A stretch of DNA of 64,000 nt from Achromobacter piechaudii NBRC 102461 (GTDB lineage Bacteria; Pseudomonadota; Gammaproteobacteria; Burkholderiales; Burkholderiaceae_B): NCBI RefSeq assembly GCF_001571245.1, contig NZ_BCTK01000012.1, positions 248,001 to 312,000 of the forward strand, in the 5' to 3' direction. Positions 49,898 to 60,889 of the stretch are shown here, in pieces (the first letter of the stretch is position 1; every line of letters starts with the position of its first letter). The notes under the pieces were generated by a model, which searched no databases, had not been told where the DNA came from, and was given only the letters and a program-made list of their open reading frames with translations. Position numbers and translations under genes: made by a program.

Positions 49898-50557
49898 ATG
49901 ACCAACCCTCTACCCGAAAGATCGTGGCCTTCCAGAATCCGCACGGCCGGCCGCGTCGCCGTATCCGGTGTGCGCAGCCTGTTCGGTAGCAGTCCGTCCG
50001 ACGACTGGTTAAAGCGTTGGTTGCCGGTAGTGGCCCCCTTGGCCAGGCAAGGCGTCGTTCTTGAATTGGGCTGCGGCCGCGGCGAAGACACCGCCTTGCT
50101 CTGTGACGCAGGCTTGAACGTCTGCGCCGTCGACTTGTCCGTGAAGTGGCTGGAGCTTGCCCGAGGGCGCGCCCCCAAGGCCACGTTCCATTGCCAAGAC
50201 CTGCGCGATCCCTTTCCCATAGCGCAGACAAACGTAGTCATCGCCAGCCTGTCGCTGCATTACTTCGACTGGGCGCAAACCCTGCAAATCATCGGGCGGA
50301 TCCAGGCAACCCTGACGCCCGGCGGCATCCTCTTGTGCCGGCTCAACTCCACCCGCGACACCCACTTCGGCGCGCGCGGTCACGAAGAGATCGAGCCGGA
50401 CTTCTATCGCGTCAACGGCCAGACCAAGCGCTTTTTCAACGAGCCTGCGATACGCGCGGCCTTCGACGGATGGAAAGTGCGACACATCGAGGAATGCCTG
50501 TCGTATCGGTATGTGCTGCCCAAGCACGTCTGGGAAGTCGTGCTGGAACGGCCGTGA
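49898..50557 (+). CDS. SAM-dependent methyltransferase
   Basis: A 219-residue class I methyltransferase. GVVLELGCGRGEDTALLCDA near residue 50 is motif I, with NVCAVDLSVKWLELARGRAP as motif II and VIASLSLHYFDWAQTLQIIG as the later segment. The remainder carries GGILLCRLNSTRDTHFGARG, typical of the methyltransferase type 11/12 fold. The substrate is unknown. I chose ATG 49898; an ATG at 49742 is in frame and would add 52 residues that show no family likeness, and neither has a good ribosome binding site. A terminator follows the gene at 50633-50660. Confidence 0.82.
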   Translation: MTNPLPERSWPSRIRTAGRVAVSGVRSLFGSSPSDDWLKRWLPVVAPLARQGVVLELGCGRGEDTALLCDAGLNVCAVDLSVKWLELARGRAPKATFHCQDLRDPFPIAQTNVVIASLSLHYFDWAQTLQIIGRIQATLTPGGILLCRLNSTRDTHFGARGHEEIEPDFYRVNGQTKRFFNEPAIRAAFDGWKVRHIEECLSYRYVLPKHVWEVVLERP

Positions 50558-50632
50558 ATCCGCACCACTTGGCGGATTGAGGTCTCGCGCGGTCGGGTCC
50601 GGGGTCCGGGCCAGCCCCGGCAGCGCCAAAAC

Positions 50633-50660
50633 AAAGGGGCTGCAAAAGCAAGCCCCTTTC
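50633..50660. terminator. Intrinsic terminator downstream of the methyltransferase gene
   Basis: AAAGGGGCT and AGCCCCTTT are perfect 9-base arms around GCAAAAGCA; GC pairs inside the loop could lengthen the stem. The T-run on the plus strand is short (TTTC) while the minus strand has TTTG after the hairpin, so it may act weakly in both directions. Confidence 0.6.
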
Positions 50661-50684
50661 ATGAACACCGGTTCCTGAACGCTT

Positions 50685-50710
50685 TGTAGGATCCCATCAG
50701 CATTTAGATG
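50685..50710. repeat. Inverted repeat, left copy, bounding the accessory patch
   Basis: TGTAGGATCCC followed by ATCAGC and ATTTAGATG. The right copy at 52441-52466, read on the minus strand, is TGTAGGATCCC, GTTGGA, ATTTAGATT: 21 of 25 compared bases agree and the flanking AACGCTT/TAAGCG are alike too. The copies are inverted and 1.73 kb apart, and enclose the lower-GC genes between the methyltransferase and gyrB. Confidence 0.5.
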
Positions 50711-50740
50711 TCACGTGCCGTCGCCCTAAGGCCATCTAAC

Positions 50741-50761
50741 ATCTGGTAGGTCGTACCAGAT
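50741..50761. repeat. Perfect short inverted repeat in the left boundary
   Basis: ATCTGGTA, GGTCG, TACCAGAT: perfect 8-base arms. It lies within the 120-base non-coding boundary strip next to the left inverted repeat, close to a TTAGATG/CATCTAA pair at 50704-50710 and 50733-50739. A recombinase or regulator site is possible. No function can be assigned. Confidence 0.4.
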
Positions 50762-50828
50762 CGAACCGTACCATTTCGTTAGATTTTCCTATGCCTGTTC
50801 TCCGCACTCCTTACGGCTACACGGGCCC

Positions 50829-51707
50829 CTAGGAGCGGACATTTTGAGGCGTGCCTCCGCAGTTGACAGCCGGGGTCCCGCTCGGCTCAATCGCCTTGGG
50901 TGCGGCAGGCTCGCAATTCAGTTCCTTCCAGAGCTTTTCTGCCTCGGCCGCGCCTGAAGATGCGCGAATGACAATAGCCAGCCCGACAAGAGTGGGGAGA
51001 ATCAAGAGCAAAGCTAGCAACCTCTGCTGCTTCACGAGCGAGTGCACCTGATCTTTCATGCTGCCACTTGCTAACGCCCTGCATAGGTCGAGCAGCTCCG
51101 ACTTTCGAAAGCCTGTTTTCTCCATAAGATCTGGACTGTCCGCAGCGCATTCCGTGGTAGCGAAAGCCCAGTCTTCGCCCCATAGAGTCATGTTTCTTAC
51201 CGTCTTCGCGTCCGTCTTGAACCAGACATTCGACTCTTTCATGTGAAAGTACCCGTAGGGCGAAGCGAGCAAGGAACCAGCGAATATAAAGAAGGTTCCC
51301 AACACGACGACGATGAGGAATACGGCCGGTTTCCACATCTTTTTCGGCCTGCGCACGACCGCCGAATTGCGCACATCAACCCAGCGCCACAGAGTCTTCA
51401 GCTTCAACATCCCGACGTTGTTGGCTTTCGCCCAGCTATCAAGCTTGTGCAGGTCGGCCAAGGATTGCAACGGCATGCGATAGAAAAACCTAAAGATCTC
51501 CAGGTCGCGACTTTCCTGTTGGATTTTTTTCAGCACTGAATCTTGGGCTTCGCGCCGACCTGCTGCAATTCGCCAAAGTCGGTCCAAAAGAAAGTGCGCG
51601 GATCCCGCACGCGCCCGGATCCAAAGGCATAGCAGTAAAAAAAGCCCTGCCCAAAGAACGGGCGCGATCCAGGGGGCCTGGACAAGAGGGTTAAACAGTT
51701 CAAGCAT
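50829..51707 (-). CDS. Membrane protein of unknown function
   Basis: The 292-residue product has four hydrophobic segments, near residues 15-32, 125-148 and 225-250 as the clearest. The N-terminal part (PWIAPVLWAGLFLLLCLWIR) and the later FLIVVVLGTFFIFAGSLLAS are good membrane anchors. The middle contains FYRMPLQSLADLHKLDSWAK and a cysteine pair, and after the last helix comes a short tail with AVNCGGTP. I recall similar proteins as DUF6216-type in Bordetella and Pseudomonas, unverified. Codon use is less GC-rich than in its neighbours, fitting recent acquisition. It stands in the repeat-bounded patch with a truncated HAD gene and a small open frame. Confidence 0.65.
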   Translation of the reverse strand: MLELFNPLVQAPWIAPVLWAGLFLLLCLWIRARAGSAHFLLDRLWRIAAGRREAQDSVLKKIQQESRDLEIFRFFYRMPLQSLADLHKLDSWAKANNVGMLKLKTLWRWVDVRNSAVVRRPKKMWKPAVFLIVVVLGTFFIFAGSLLASPYGYFHMKESNVWFKTDAKTVRNMTLWGEDWAFATTECAADSPDLMEKTGFRKSELLDLCRALASGSMKDQVHSLVKQQRLLALLLILPTLVGLAIVIRASSGAAEAEKLWKELNCEPAAPKAIEPSGTPAVNCGGTPQNVRS

Positions 51708-51740
51708 CTATCTTCCTTGCTCTGAGGGACAAGAGCCCAG

Positions 51741-51902
51741 ATGCTAACTAGCTTCGCAATAACCCATTCCGTCGAAAAACAAGCAACTGCCCGTGGCTTC
51801 GCGCGGGCAGCTCACTATCCCTCACGAGATCCGCAAACGCTTTATGCTCAATTCGGAAATGAGCGCTACTTCGTCCTCCAGAAGGACGGAGCACTTACAT
51901 AG
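51741..51902 (+). CDS. Possible small protein, 53 residues
   Basis: The frame from ATG 51741 to TAG 51900-51902 gives MLTSFAITHSVEKQATARGF, then ARAAHYPSRDPQTLYAQFG and NERYFVLQKDGALT. GAGGGA lies 13 bases upstream, a little distant. The C-terminus has the look of a real beta-hairpin with 'RYFVLQKDG', and codon use is low-GC like the neighbouring membrane gene. No family is recognised. Being so short and on a decayed patch, it may be a chance frame. Confidence 0.3.
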   Translation: MLTSFAITHSVEKQATARGFARAAHYPSRDPQTLYAQFGNERYFVLQKDGALT

Positions 51903-51940
51903 GCTTTGATAAGCCATCCCTAGCAAACAGTAGCGATGCG

Positions 51941-52282
51941 GTGAGCCAGATTCCACGTCCCGGGCTTCTCAACTTTCTGGAGCGCTGCCGGGAGCTGCTC
52001 CCCCGCATCGTGGTGTTCACCACGGTGAATGAGTCACGATTTCGCGCGATCGCCGACTTGCTCATCCAAGAGCATGCGGCACCGGCTTGGTTCGCCCAAC
52101 TTGAGTACGTGTCTTGGGCAGGAGCTACAAAAGATTTGGCATTGATTCCCAATGCCGCTGCTGAGGACTGCTTGCTCCTCGACGACTTTGAGGCATACGT
52201 ACACCCGGGACAGCACGCTCAATGGATTTGCATTGAAAGCTTTGCGCACCCATATGAAGCTTCCGATACGGAACTCACGTAG
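51941..52282 (+). pseudogene. Truncated HAD (NLI-interacting-factor-like) phosphatase
   Basis: From a GTG at 51941 the frame gives 113 residues: RPGLLNFLERCRELLPRIVV, FTTVNESRFRAIADLLIQEH and APAWFAQLEYVSWAGATKDL, then DCLLLDDFEAYVHPGQHAQW. These match the C-terminal two thirds of bacterial NIF/FCP1-like HAD phosphatases, including the late LLLDDF acidic pair. The N-terminal nucleophile motif D-x-D-x-T, which should lie 25-30 residues before RPGLL, is missing: the frame upstream is closed by a TGA at 51860-51862 and no such motif appears in any plus frame. It is therefore a 5'-truncated, probably inactive remnant. Confidence 0.6.
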
Positions 52283-52380
52283 GCACTGGAAGTGCTTCGA
52301 ATACGGTTGAGCCTGTAGTCAAAAATGGGTTCCAGCAAAAGCCGGCTATCAAGTCATCACATTGCCCCCTCGCCATCAAT

Positions 52381-52414
52381 AAAAAAACCCAGCCGCCGCC
52401 GGCTGGGTTTTTTC
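52381..52414. terminator. Bidirectional intrinsic terminator between the accessory patch and gyrB
   Basis: AAAAAACCCAGCCG and CGGCTGGGTTTTTT are perfect 14-base arms around CCGC. A T-run follows on both strands, so it can end gyrB transcription and any transcript entering from the patch. It lies 56 bases after the gyrB stop. Confidence 0.9.
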
Positions 52415-52440
52415 TTCAGAAATCTAGATTTATTGGGAAA

Positions 52441-52466
52441 AATCTAAATTCCAACGGGATCCTACA
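52441..52466. repeat. Inverted repeat, right copy, next to the gyrB stop
   Basis: AATCTAAAT, TCCAAC and GGGATCCTACA; the minus-strand reading matches the left copy at 50685-50710 as described there. It ends 3 bases before the gyrB stop codon and sits between that stop and the terminator. Confidence 0.5.
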
Positions 52467-52469
52467 CGC

Positions 52470-54935
<2,466 letters not shown>

Positions 54936-55014
54936 TTAAAGAACGGCCTGGCGGCCGGACCGCCCGCGAGCCATCAGGCCCGCAAGCGGCACAAACCCAC
55001 AAAAGGGGCGCGGA

Positions 55015-56124
55015 TCAAATCCGCATGGGCATGACGACGTACTTGAACTGGTCGTCTTCGGGCAGGGTGATGAGCGCCGACGCGTTGGCGTCGGGCATGA
55101 CCGACCACTGGATGCTGTCGACTTTCACGTTGGCCAGCACATCAAGCAAATAGCCCACGTTAAAGCCCACGTCCAGTGCTTCGTGGCCGTAGTCGATGTC
55201 GATTTCTTCCTGCGCTTCTTCCTGCTCGGCGTTGGAAGACGAGATCTTCATCTGGTTCTGCGCCAACTGCAGGCGCACGCCCTTGAACTTGTCCGTGGTC
55301 AGGATGGCGGCGCGCTGCAAGCTGCCTTGGAGCGCTTCGCGGCCCACCATGAAATGGCGCGTGTAATTCGTGGGAATCACACGCGTGAAATCGGGGAACT
55401 TGCCTTCGACCAGCTTGGACACCAGTTCGACGTCGCCAAAGCGGAAGCGAATCTGGCCCGGCGCCACATCGATGGAGACCACCTCGTCGGAGTCTTCCAG
55501 CAGGCGCTGCATTTCCAGCACGGTCTTGCGGGGCACGATCACTTCGTGGCGTTCGGCGATGCCGTCGGCTTCGGTCGAGCAATGCGCCAGGCGGTGGCCA
55601 TCGGTGGCGACGGCGCGCACACGACCCGGTTCAAACACCAGCAGCATGCCGTTCAGGTAATAACGGATGTCTTGTTGCGCCATGGCGAAGTGCACCATGT
55701 TGAACAGATGACGCAGCGTGCGTTGCGGCATGGTCAGCGAGACGTCCCATTGCTCGGGCTGCGCCACGGTGGGGAACTCGCTGGCGGCCAGCGTCTGCAA
55801 CGCGAAGCGGCTCTTGGCCGACTGCACCGACAACTTGTTGCTGGCCAGCGCCAGACGCACGTCGCCGGTATCCGGCAGCGCTTTCAGGATGTCGAGCAGC
55901 TTGCGCGCGGCAACCGTGGTGGACTCGTTGTCCTGGCCCACGCCGAAGTCGGCATGCGTGGTGATCTGTACTTCCAGGTCGGTCGCAATGAAGGCAACCT
56001 TGTTGCCTTCCTTGCGCATCAGGATGTTCGCAAGAATGGGCAGGGTATGGCGTCTTTCGACGATGCCCGCCACAGTCGACAGCGGTTTCAGCAATGCATC
56101 GCGTGTGGTTTGTACGAGTTGCAT
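55015..56124 (-). CDS. dnaN: DNA polymerase III beta subunit (sliding clamp)
   Basis: The 369-residue clamp encircles DNA and tethers the replicative polymerase. It starts QLVQTTRDALLKPLSTVAGI and IVERRHTLPILANILMRKEG, and ends ALITLPEDDQFKYVVMPMRI, the conserved C-terminal PMRL-like motif. I chose ATG 56124, six bases after AAAAGG; the ATG at 56130 overlaps the dnaA stop but lies directly against that ribosome site. It is the second gene of the origin operon after dnaA. Confidence 0.97.
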   Translation of the reverse strand: MQLVQTTRDALLKPLSTVAGIVERRHTLPILANILMRKEGNKVAFIATDLEVQITTHADFGVGQDNESTTVAARKLLDILKALPDTGDVRLALASNKLSVQSAKSRFALQTLAASEFPTVAQPEQWDVSLTMPQRTLRHLFNMVHFAMAQQDIRYYLNGMLLVFEPGRVRAVATDGHRLAHCSTEADGIAERHEVIVPRKTVLEMQRLLEDSDEVVSIDVAPGQIRFRFGDVELVSKLVEGKFPDFTRVIPTNYTRHFMVGREALQGSLQRAAILTTDKFKGVRLQLAQNQMKISSSNAEQEEAQEEIDIDYGHEALDVGFNVGYLLDVLANVKVDSIQWSVMPDANASALITLPEDDQFKYVVMPMRI

Positions 56125-56126
56125 GT

Positions 56127-57584
56127 TCATCCTTTTAGAGTTTGTTCCAACACGTGCAGGGTATGGTTGAGCTCCGCTTGCTTTGCGCGGGCGTCGGAAA
56201 TCTTGCGTACGGCATGCAGCACCGTGGTGTGATCGCGCCCCCCGAACAGATCACCGATTTCCGGCAGGCTTTTCTGCGTCAGCTCCTTGGCCAGATACAT
56301 CGCCACCTGGCGCGGCAAGGCGATATTGGCGGGCCGGCGTTTCGAGTACATGTCCGCGACCTTGATCTTGTAGAAATCCGCCACCGTCTTCTGGATGTTT
56401 TCTACCGTGATCTGGCCGTTGGACACGGACAGCAGGTCCTTCAGGGCTTCCTTGCAGACATCGACCGTCAGCACGTCGCGGCCGTGGAAGCGGGCATAGG
56501 CCAGCACCTTGCGCAGCGCGCCTTCCAGCTCGCGCACGTTGCTGCGCAGATGCTTGGCGATGAAGAAGGCCACTTCCTCGGGCATGGGCACGCCTTCGGA
56601 TTCCGCCTTGCGCAGCAGGATCGCCACGCGCATTTCCAGCTCCGGCGGCTCGATCGCCACCGTCAGGCCGGAGTCAAAGCGCGAGATCAGGCGGCTGTCG
56701 ATGCCAGACAGTTCCTTCGGATACGTATCGCTGGTGATGATGATCTGCTTGCGCTGGGCCACCATCGCTTCGAACGCGTAGAAGAATTCTTCCTGCGTGC
56801 GGTTCTTGCCGGAGAAGAACTGGATGTCATCGATCAGCAGCAAGTCCAGCGAATGGTAGTAGCGCTTGAAGTCATCGAACGCCTTGCGCTGGTACGCCTT
56901 GACCACGTCGGACACGTATTGGTCCGCATGCACGTAGCGCACGCGCACGCCGGTGCCGGCGGCGACCATGGCGTTGCCGATGGCGTGGATCAGGTGAGTC
57001 TTGCCCAGGCCCACGCCGCCATACAGGAACAGCGGGTTATAGGACGTACCGGGGTTCTCGGCCACCTGCAACGCCGCGGCGCGCGCGAGCTGGTTCGCCT
57101 TACCCGTCACGAAGTTCTCGAAGGTGAGATCCGTATTCAGGCGCGAACGCTCGTACACGATGTTGGCGGCGTCGGCGTTGACCGCCTGCGCAGCAACCGT
57201 GGTGGCGGGCGGGGGAGGGGCGGCCGAAGCCGGGGCCTGCATGGGCGGCGCGCCGCCAGCGGGCTGTGCAGCGGACAGGTGCGATTGATCGGGCTGCGGT
57301 GCACGCACGGGCGCGACCGGCATGCGCGGGGCGGCTCCATGAGAAGGCAACTCGAACAAGACCTGTACCGGTCGCTTGAACCACTCCGCGGCCAACGCTT
57401 CGATCTGGTGGGAAAAGTTCTTACGCACCCAATCCAGCTTGAAGCGGTTGGGCGCGGCAACGCGCAGCACCGCCTGCGTTTCGTCGTACGCAAGCGGGAC
57501 CAGCGGTCGTATCCACGCGCTGATTTGTTGGGGGGGGAGTTCCTGCTCAAGACGACTGACGCAGGTCTGCCAGAATTCTTTCAT
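56127..57584 (-). CDS. dnaA: Chromosomal replication initiator DnaA
   Basis: A 485-residue initiator. Domain I begins [20 protein letters not shown]; domain II is Pro/Ala-rich up to about residue 145. Domain III has Walker [19 protein letters not shown] near residue 190 and Walker [17 protein letters not shown] near 245. Domain IV ends with the DnaA signature [20 protein letters not shown], which binds DnaA boxes. Start is ATG 57584; the open frame begins five codons earlier at a TTG. It is the first gene of the minus-strand dnaA-dnaN-gyrB unit, divergent from rpmH across the probable origin. Confidence 0.98.
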   Translation of the reverse strand: MKEFWQTCVSRLEQELPPQQISAWIRPLVPLAYDETQAVLRVAAPNRFKLDWVRKNFSHQIEALAAEWFKRPVQVLFELPSHGAAPRMPVAPVRAPQPDQSHLSAAQPAGGAPPMQAPASAAPPPPATTVAAQAVNADAANIVYERSRLNTDLTFENFVTGKANQLARAAALQVAENPGTSYNPLFLYGGVGLGKTHLIHAIGNAMVAAGTGVRVRYVHADQYVSDVVKAYQRKAFDDFKRYYHSLDLLLIDDIQFFSGKNRTQEEFFYAFEAMVAQRKQIIITSDTYPKELSGIDSRLISRFDSGLTVAIEPPELEMRVAILLRKAESEGVPMPEEVAFFIAKHLRSNVRELEGALRKVLAYARFHGRDVLTVDVCKEALKDLLSVSNGQITVENIQKTVADFYKIKVADMYSKRRPANIALPRQVAMYLAKELTQKSLPEIGDLFGGRDHTTVLHAVRKISDARAKQAELNHTLHVLEQTLKG

Positions 57585-57990
57585 GTCGTTCTTATTCAAA
57601 CCTCGATTCTACCTTGCCTGGGCTGGGGTTATCCACAGGGTAGGACATAAGCGTCTACACTGCCCGGGCTTAACTGTTTGACAAGACAGGGAAAACTTGC
57701 TGAAATGGTGGGCTTTTCCGAATTCTGTCTGTCAGAAGGTTTCACAGAGAGCTTAGCCGGAGTTGTAGCAAGCACCCTGCCTTTCATAGGTTTGGGCGTT
57801 TACTGCACTGTCCGGTTTTTAGCTTTGCTGAATAGGTCGCCTGGGGAGAAATCCCTTGTCCAGAGCCCCGTCTATGCGTTGTTTTTTGCACCTGTTGCAA
57901 AAATGCTCACTAGATACCCGCTTCTGAATCCGCGACCTGGAACCCTCCGGGCAGGTCCCTTCTGACTTTTGTTCTTTTTGTGGATCGTCC
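57585..57990. other. Probable chromosomal replication origin (oriC) between dnaA and rpmH
   Basis: The 406-base gap lies between the divergent dnaA and rpmH genes, the usual site of oriC in betaproteobacteria. It is lower in GC than the genes around it and holds one perfect DnaA box, TTATCCACA at 57629-57637. Two weaker boxes are at 57594-57602 (TTATTCAAA) and 57979-57987 (TGTGGATCG on the plus strand). AT-richer stretches near 57800-57930 may serve as the unwinding element. With one perfect box the assignment rests mainly on gene context. Promoters of both flanking genes must also lie here. Confidence 0.6.
57629..57637 (+). promoter_or_regulatory. Perfect DnaA box
   Basis: TTATCCACA, an exact match to the R1-type consensus, 45 bases upstream of the dnaA start codon. 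It could serve both origin binding and autoregulation of dnaA. Confidence 0.8.
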
Positions 57991-58125
57991 ATGAAACGTA
58001 CCTACCAACCTTCCGTCACCCGCCGCAAGCGCACCCATGGCTTTCGCGTGCGCATGAAAACCCGCGCTGGCCGCGCCATCCTGAACGCCCGCCGCGCCAA
58101 GGGCCGCAAGCGTCTGGCTGTCTAA
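57991..58125 (+). CDS. rpmH: 50S ribosomal protein L34
   Basis: The 44-residue protein reads [20 protein letters not shown] and [20 protein letters not shown], ending LAV, the invariant L34 sequence. It is a structural component of the large ribosomal subunit. It opens the rpmH-rnpA-yidD-yidC unit, with dnaA divergent across the origin. Confidence 0.98.
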   Translation: MKRTYQPSVTRRKRTHGFRVRMKTRAGRAILNARRAKGRKRLAV

Positions 58126-58236
58126 GTTCTGGTTTTCCGGTTTTTCCGGAAACCTGACTATTTGCACGGACCGGCCATATTGCAAGACCTCTCGCAATCT
58201 CGTTCTGGTTCCGCGCAAACGCCTGACCCGCAGTCC

Positions 58237-58608
58237 ATGCCGCGCTCCACGCTTCCCCCGGAGGCGCGGTTGCATCGCCCCTCCGAGTTCGCCGCTGCCC
58301 TGAAAGGCCGGCGTCTTGCTCGAGGGGCGTTATTCATTGTGACTTCGGCTCCCAATGATCTGCCCCCCGGCCAGGATCCCTGTGCCCGCCTGGGGCTGAT
58401 CATCGCCAAGCGCTTCGCCGCCCACGCCAGTACGCGCAACGCCATCAAGCGGGTCATCCGCGAAGCGTTCCGCCATCGGCGTCTGGCGTTGCCGGCCAAG
58501 GATTACGTCGTGCGTTTGCATAGCAAAGTCGCGCCTGCTTCCCTGACCTCGCTGAAACGCTTGGTCAGAACCGAAGTGGACGCTCACTTTGAGCGGATCG
58601 CGCGATGA
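58237..58608 (+). CDS. rnpA: Ribonuclease P protein component
   Basis: A 123-residue RNase P protein, which with the RNA subunit trims the 5' end of tRNA precursors. [20 protein letters not shown] opens the fold and [19 protein letters not shown] is the signature RNR motif. I chose ATG 58237; the frame is open to a TTG at 58162, which would add 25 residues without family likeness. The stop overlaps the yidD start by four bases. Confidence 0.95.
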   Translation: MPRSTLPPEARLHRPSEFAAALKGRRLARGALFIVTSAPNDLPPGQDPCARLGLIIAKRFAAHASTRNAIKRVIREAFRHRRLALPAKDYVVRLHSKVAPASLTSLKRLVRTEVDAHFERIAR

Positions 58609-58880
58609 TCTTTAAAGCACTGCTCATTCTTCCGATCCGGTTCTACAGGTTCTTCCTGAGTCCCTGGATCGGCAGGCAGTGCCGCTTTACTCCCACTTGC
58701 TCGGCGTACGCGATTGAAGCAATCGAACGCCATGGCGCCTGGCGCGGCTTTTGGTTGGCGGTCCGGCGCATTGGCCGTTGCCATCCGTGGTCGCCCGGAG
58801 GCTGGGATCCGGTTCCGCAGCACAAGGGAACCAATGGCCCCTCTTGCTGTTCCCACAGCCACCGCACCGAGCACGATTGA
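58605..58880 (+). CDS. yidD: Membrane protein insertion efficiency factor YidD
   Basis: The 91-residue protein has [20 protein letters not shown] and [20 protein letters not shown], then [17 protein letters not shown], the conserved YidD (UPF0161) motifs. It assists YidC in inserting inner-membrane proteins. ATG overlaps the rnpA stop (ATGA at 58605-58608), and yidC begins 48 bases downstream. Confidence 0.96.
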   Translation: MIFKALLILPIRFYRFFLSPWIGRQCRFTPTCSAYAIEAIERHGAWRGFWLAVRRIGRCHPWSPGGWDPVPQHKGTNGPSCCSHSHRTEHD

Positions 58881-58928
58881 CGCTAAACTGGCGGGCTTTG
58901 CTGGCCCGTATTCACTTCAGTAGGCACC

Positions 58929-60608
58929 ATGGATATCCGACGAACCGTCCTCTGGATGATTTTTTCCTTTTCGCTGTTGCTCCTATGGAACAACTGGCAA
59001 ATCCATAACGGCAAGCCGTCGCTGTTCGGGGGCCCGACGCCCGCGGCCAGCACGGCTGAACCGCAGGCCGGCGCCAATAACGCCACGCCTTCGGTGCCCA
59101 GCGCGCCCACGACCACGGCCACTGCGCCGTCGGCGGTTCCTGGCGCCACCGCACCCGCTGCCGCGCGTTCGGAAGAAGTCGTCGTCACCACCGACGTGTT
59201 GCGCCTGACGTTCGACACCATGGGCGCCCAACTGGTGCGCGCCGAGCTGCTGAAGTACCCGGCAACCGGCCAGCCCGACAAGCCCACCGTGCTGCTGGAC
59301 CGTTCGGCCGGCCTGAACTACGTCGTGCAGTCCGGCGTGGTCGGCGCGCCCAATGGCCAAAGCTTCCCCACGCATCAGACGCCTTTCCGCGTCACGTCCT
59401 CCGAACGCCAGCTGACCGGCGACAACCTGGTCGTGTCCTTCGAAGGCGAGTCCGGCGGCGTCAAGGTCACCAAGACGTTCACCCTGCACAAGGGCCGCTA
59501 CGACATCGACGTGCGCCACGACCTGGCCAACGTCGGCTCCGCTCCCGTCACGCCCGCGCTGTACCTGCAGCTCGAACGCGACGGCAACGACCCGGCCGAC
59601 ACGTCCAGCTTCTATCACACGTTCACCGGTTTCGCCGTCTACTCCGAACAGGACAAGTTCCAGAAGAGCACGTTCAGCGACATCGAGAAGAAGAAGGCCA
59701 ACTACATCAAGCAGGCTGACAACGGCTGGATCGCCGTCGTGCAGCACTACTTCGCCACCGCCTGGGTTCCGCCGCAAGGCAAGCCGCGCACGAACGAACT
59801 GCTGGAAGTGCAGAAGAACCTGTACGCCGCCCGCAGCATCGAAGCCGTCGGCGAAATCGCCCCGGGTTCCGCCTCGCGTGTCGATTCGCATCTGTGGGTC
59901 GGCCCGCAAGACCAGAAGGCCATGGCGGCGCTCGCCCCGGGCCTGGAACTGGTGGTGGACTACGGTTGGCTGACCATCATCGCCAAGCCGCTGTTCACGC
60001 TGATGACGTGGCTGCACTCGTTGCTCGGCAACTGGGGCTGGACCATCGTTGCGCTGACCGTGCTGATCAAGGCCATCTTCTTCCCGCTGGCCGCCGCGAG
60101 CTACCGCTCGATGGCCCGCATGAAGCAAGTGGCCCCGCGCCTGCAAGCGTTGAAGGAAAAGTACGGCGACGACAAGCAGAAGCTCAACGCCGCCATGATG
60201 GAGATGTACCGCACCGAAAAGATCAACCCGCTGGGCGGCTGCTTGCCGATGGTGGTGCAGATCCCGGTGTTCATCTCGCTGTACTGGGTGCTGCTGGCCA
60301 GCGTGGAAATGCGCGGCGCGCCGTGGATTCTGTGGGTCCATGACCTGTCCATCCGCGACCCGTACTTCATTCTGCCCGCCATCATGATGGCCACCATGTT
60401 CCTGCAGATCAAACTGAACCCGACGCCCCCGGATCCCATCCAGGCCAAGGTCATGATGATCATGCCGCTGGTGTTTGGCGGGATGATGTTCTTCTTCCCG
60501 GCCGGCCTGGTGCTGTACTGGTGCGTGAACAACACCTTGTCGATCGCGCAGCAGTGGTCCATCACCCGCTCCATGCAGCGCAAGACCGAGGCCGCGGCAA
60601 ATCGGTGA
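58929..60608 (+). CDS. yidC: Membrane protein insertase YidC
   Basis: A 559-residue insertase with an N-terminal anchor (TVLWMIFSFSLLLLWNNWQI) and a large periplasmic domain to about residue 350 that includes a Thr/Ala/Pro-rich linker near residue 45. The conserved membrane core has LLGNWGWTIVALTVLIKAIF, KYGDDKQKLNAAMMEMYRTE and INPLGGCLPMVVQIPVFISL, and FFPAGLVLYWCVNNTLSIAQ near the end. It inserts membrane proteins with or without the Sec translocon. It is followed by a terminator, so the unit ends here. Confidence 0.97.
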   Translation: MDIRRTVLWMIFSFSLLLLWNNWQIHNGKPSLFGGPTPAASTAEPQAGANNATPSVPSAPTTTATAPSAVPGATAPAAARSEEVVVTTDVLRLTFDTMGAQLVRAELLKYPATGQPDKPTVLLDRSAGLNYVVQSGVVGAPNGQSFPTHQTPFRVTSSERQLTGDNLVVSFEGESGGVKVTKTFTLHKGRYDIDVRHDLANVGSAPVTPALYLQLERDGNDPADTSSFYHTFTGFAVYSEQDKFQKSTFSDIEKKKANYIKQADNGWIAVVQHYFATAWVPPQGKPRTNELLEVQKNLYAARSIEAVGEIAPGSASRVDSHLWVGPQDQKAMAALAPGLELVVDYGWLTIIAKPLFTLMTWLHSLLGNWGWTIVALTVLIKAIFFPLAAASYRSMARMKQVAPRLQALKEKYGDDKQKLNAAMMEMYRTEKINPLGGCLPMVVQIPVFISLYWVLLASVEMRGAPWILWVHDLSIRDPYFILPAIMMATMFLQIKLNPTPPDPIQAKVMMIMPLVFGGMMFFFPAGLVLYWCVNNTLSIAQQWSITRSMQRKTEAAANR

Positions 60609-60639
60609 ATCCGATAAGCCTCGCGCTTGAAGTCTGAAA

Positions 60640-60668
60640 GACCGGCCCTCGCGGCCGGTTTTTTTTGC
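60640..60668 (+). terminator. Intrinsic terminator after yidC
   Basis: ACCGGCC, CTCGC, GGCCGGT followed by TTTTTTTT. It lies 32 bases downstream of the yidC stop and separates the origin-side operon from katA. Confidence 0.9.
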
Positions 60669-60715
60669 CCGTGCGATATGCCCGCGCTGGCTGGACGAAT
60701 CGAGCATCAGGCGAA

Positions 60716-60740
60716 TATCGATAGATTTTAATAATCGATA
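60716..60740. promoter_or_regulatory. OxyR-type operator candidate upstream of katA
   Basis: TATCGAT at 60716-60722 and ATCGATA at 60734-60740 are perfect inverted repeats 11 bases apart, the T-N11-A type dyad used by LysR-family regulators including OxyR. The spacer is AT-rich. It lies 150 bases upstream of the katA start. Catalase genes of this group are commonly OxyR-controlled. No regulator gene is adjacent. Confidence 0.45.
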
Positions 60741-60889
60741 AACCAAGATCAATCAACTTCCCAAACGCAACCTTGGTCCCTATGATGTGTCCCAGATACT
60801 GCCTCGCGCTCGCCGCAGGGCAGTATTCCCGACACGGCGCGGGCCCGGCACGGCGCGCGCCTTCCTGACTTACGAACGGAGTGTGCGCT

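Noticed and set aside
57678..57965. A 95-residue open frame inside the dnaA-rpmH gap
   Set aside because: It spans the probable origin and ribosomal protein promoter, has no ribosome site and no family likeness; a chance frame in lower-GC DNA.
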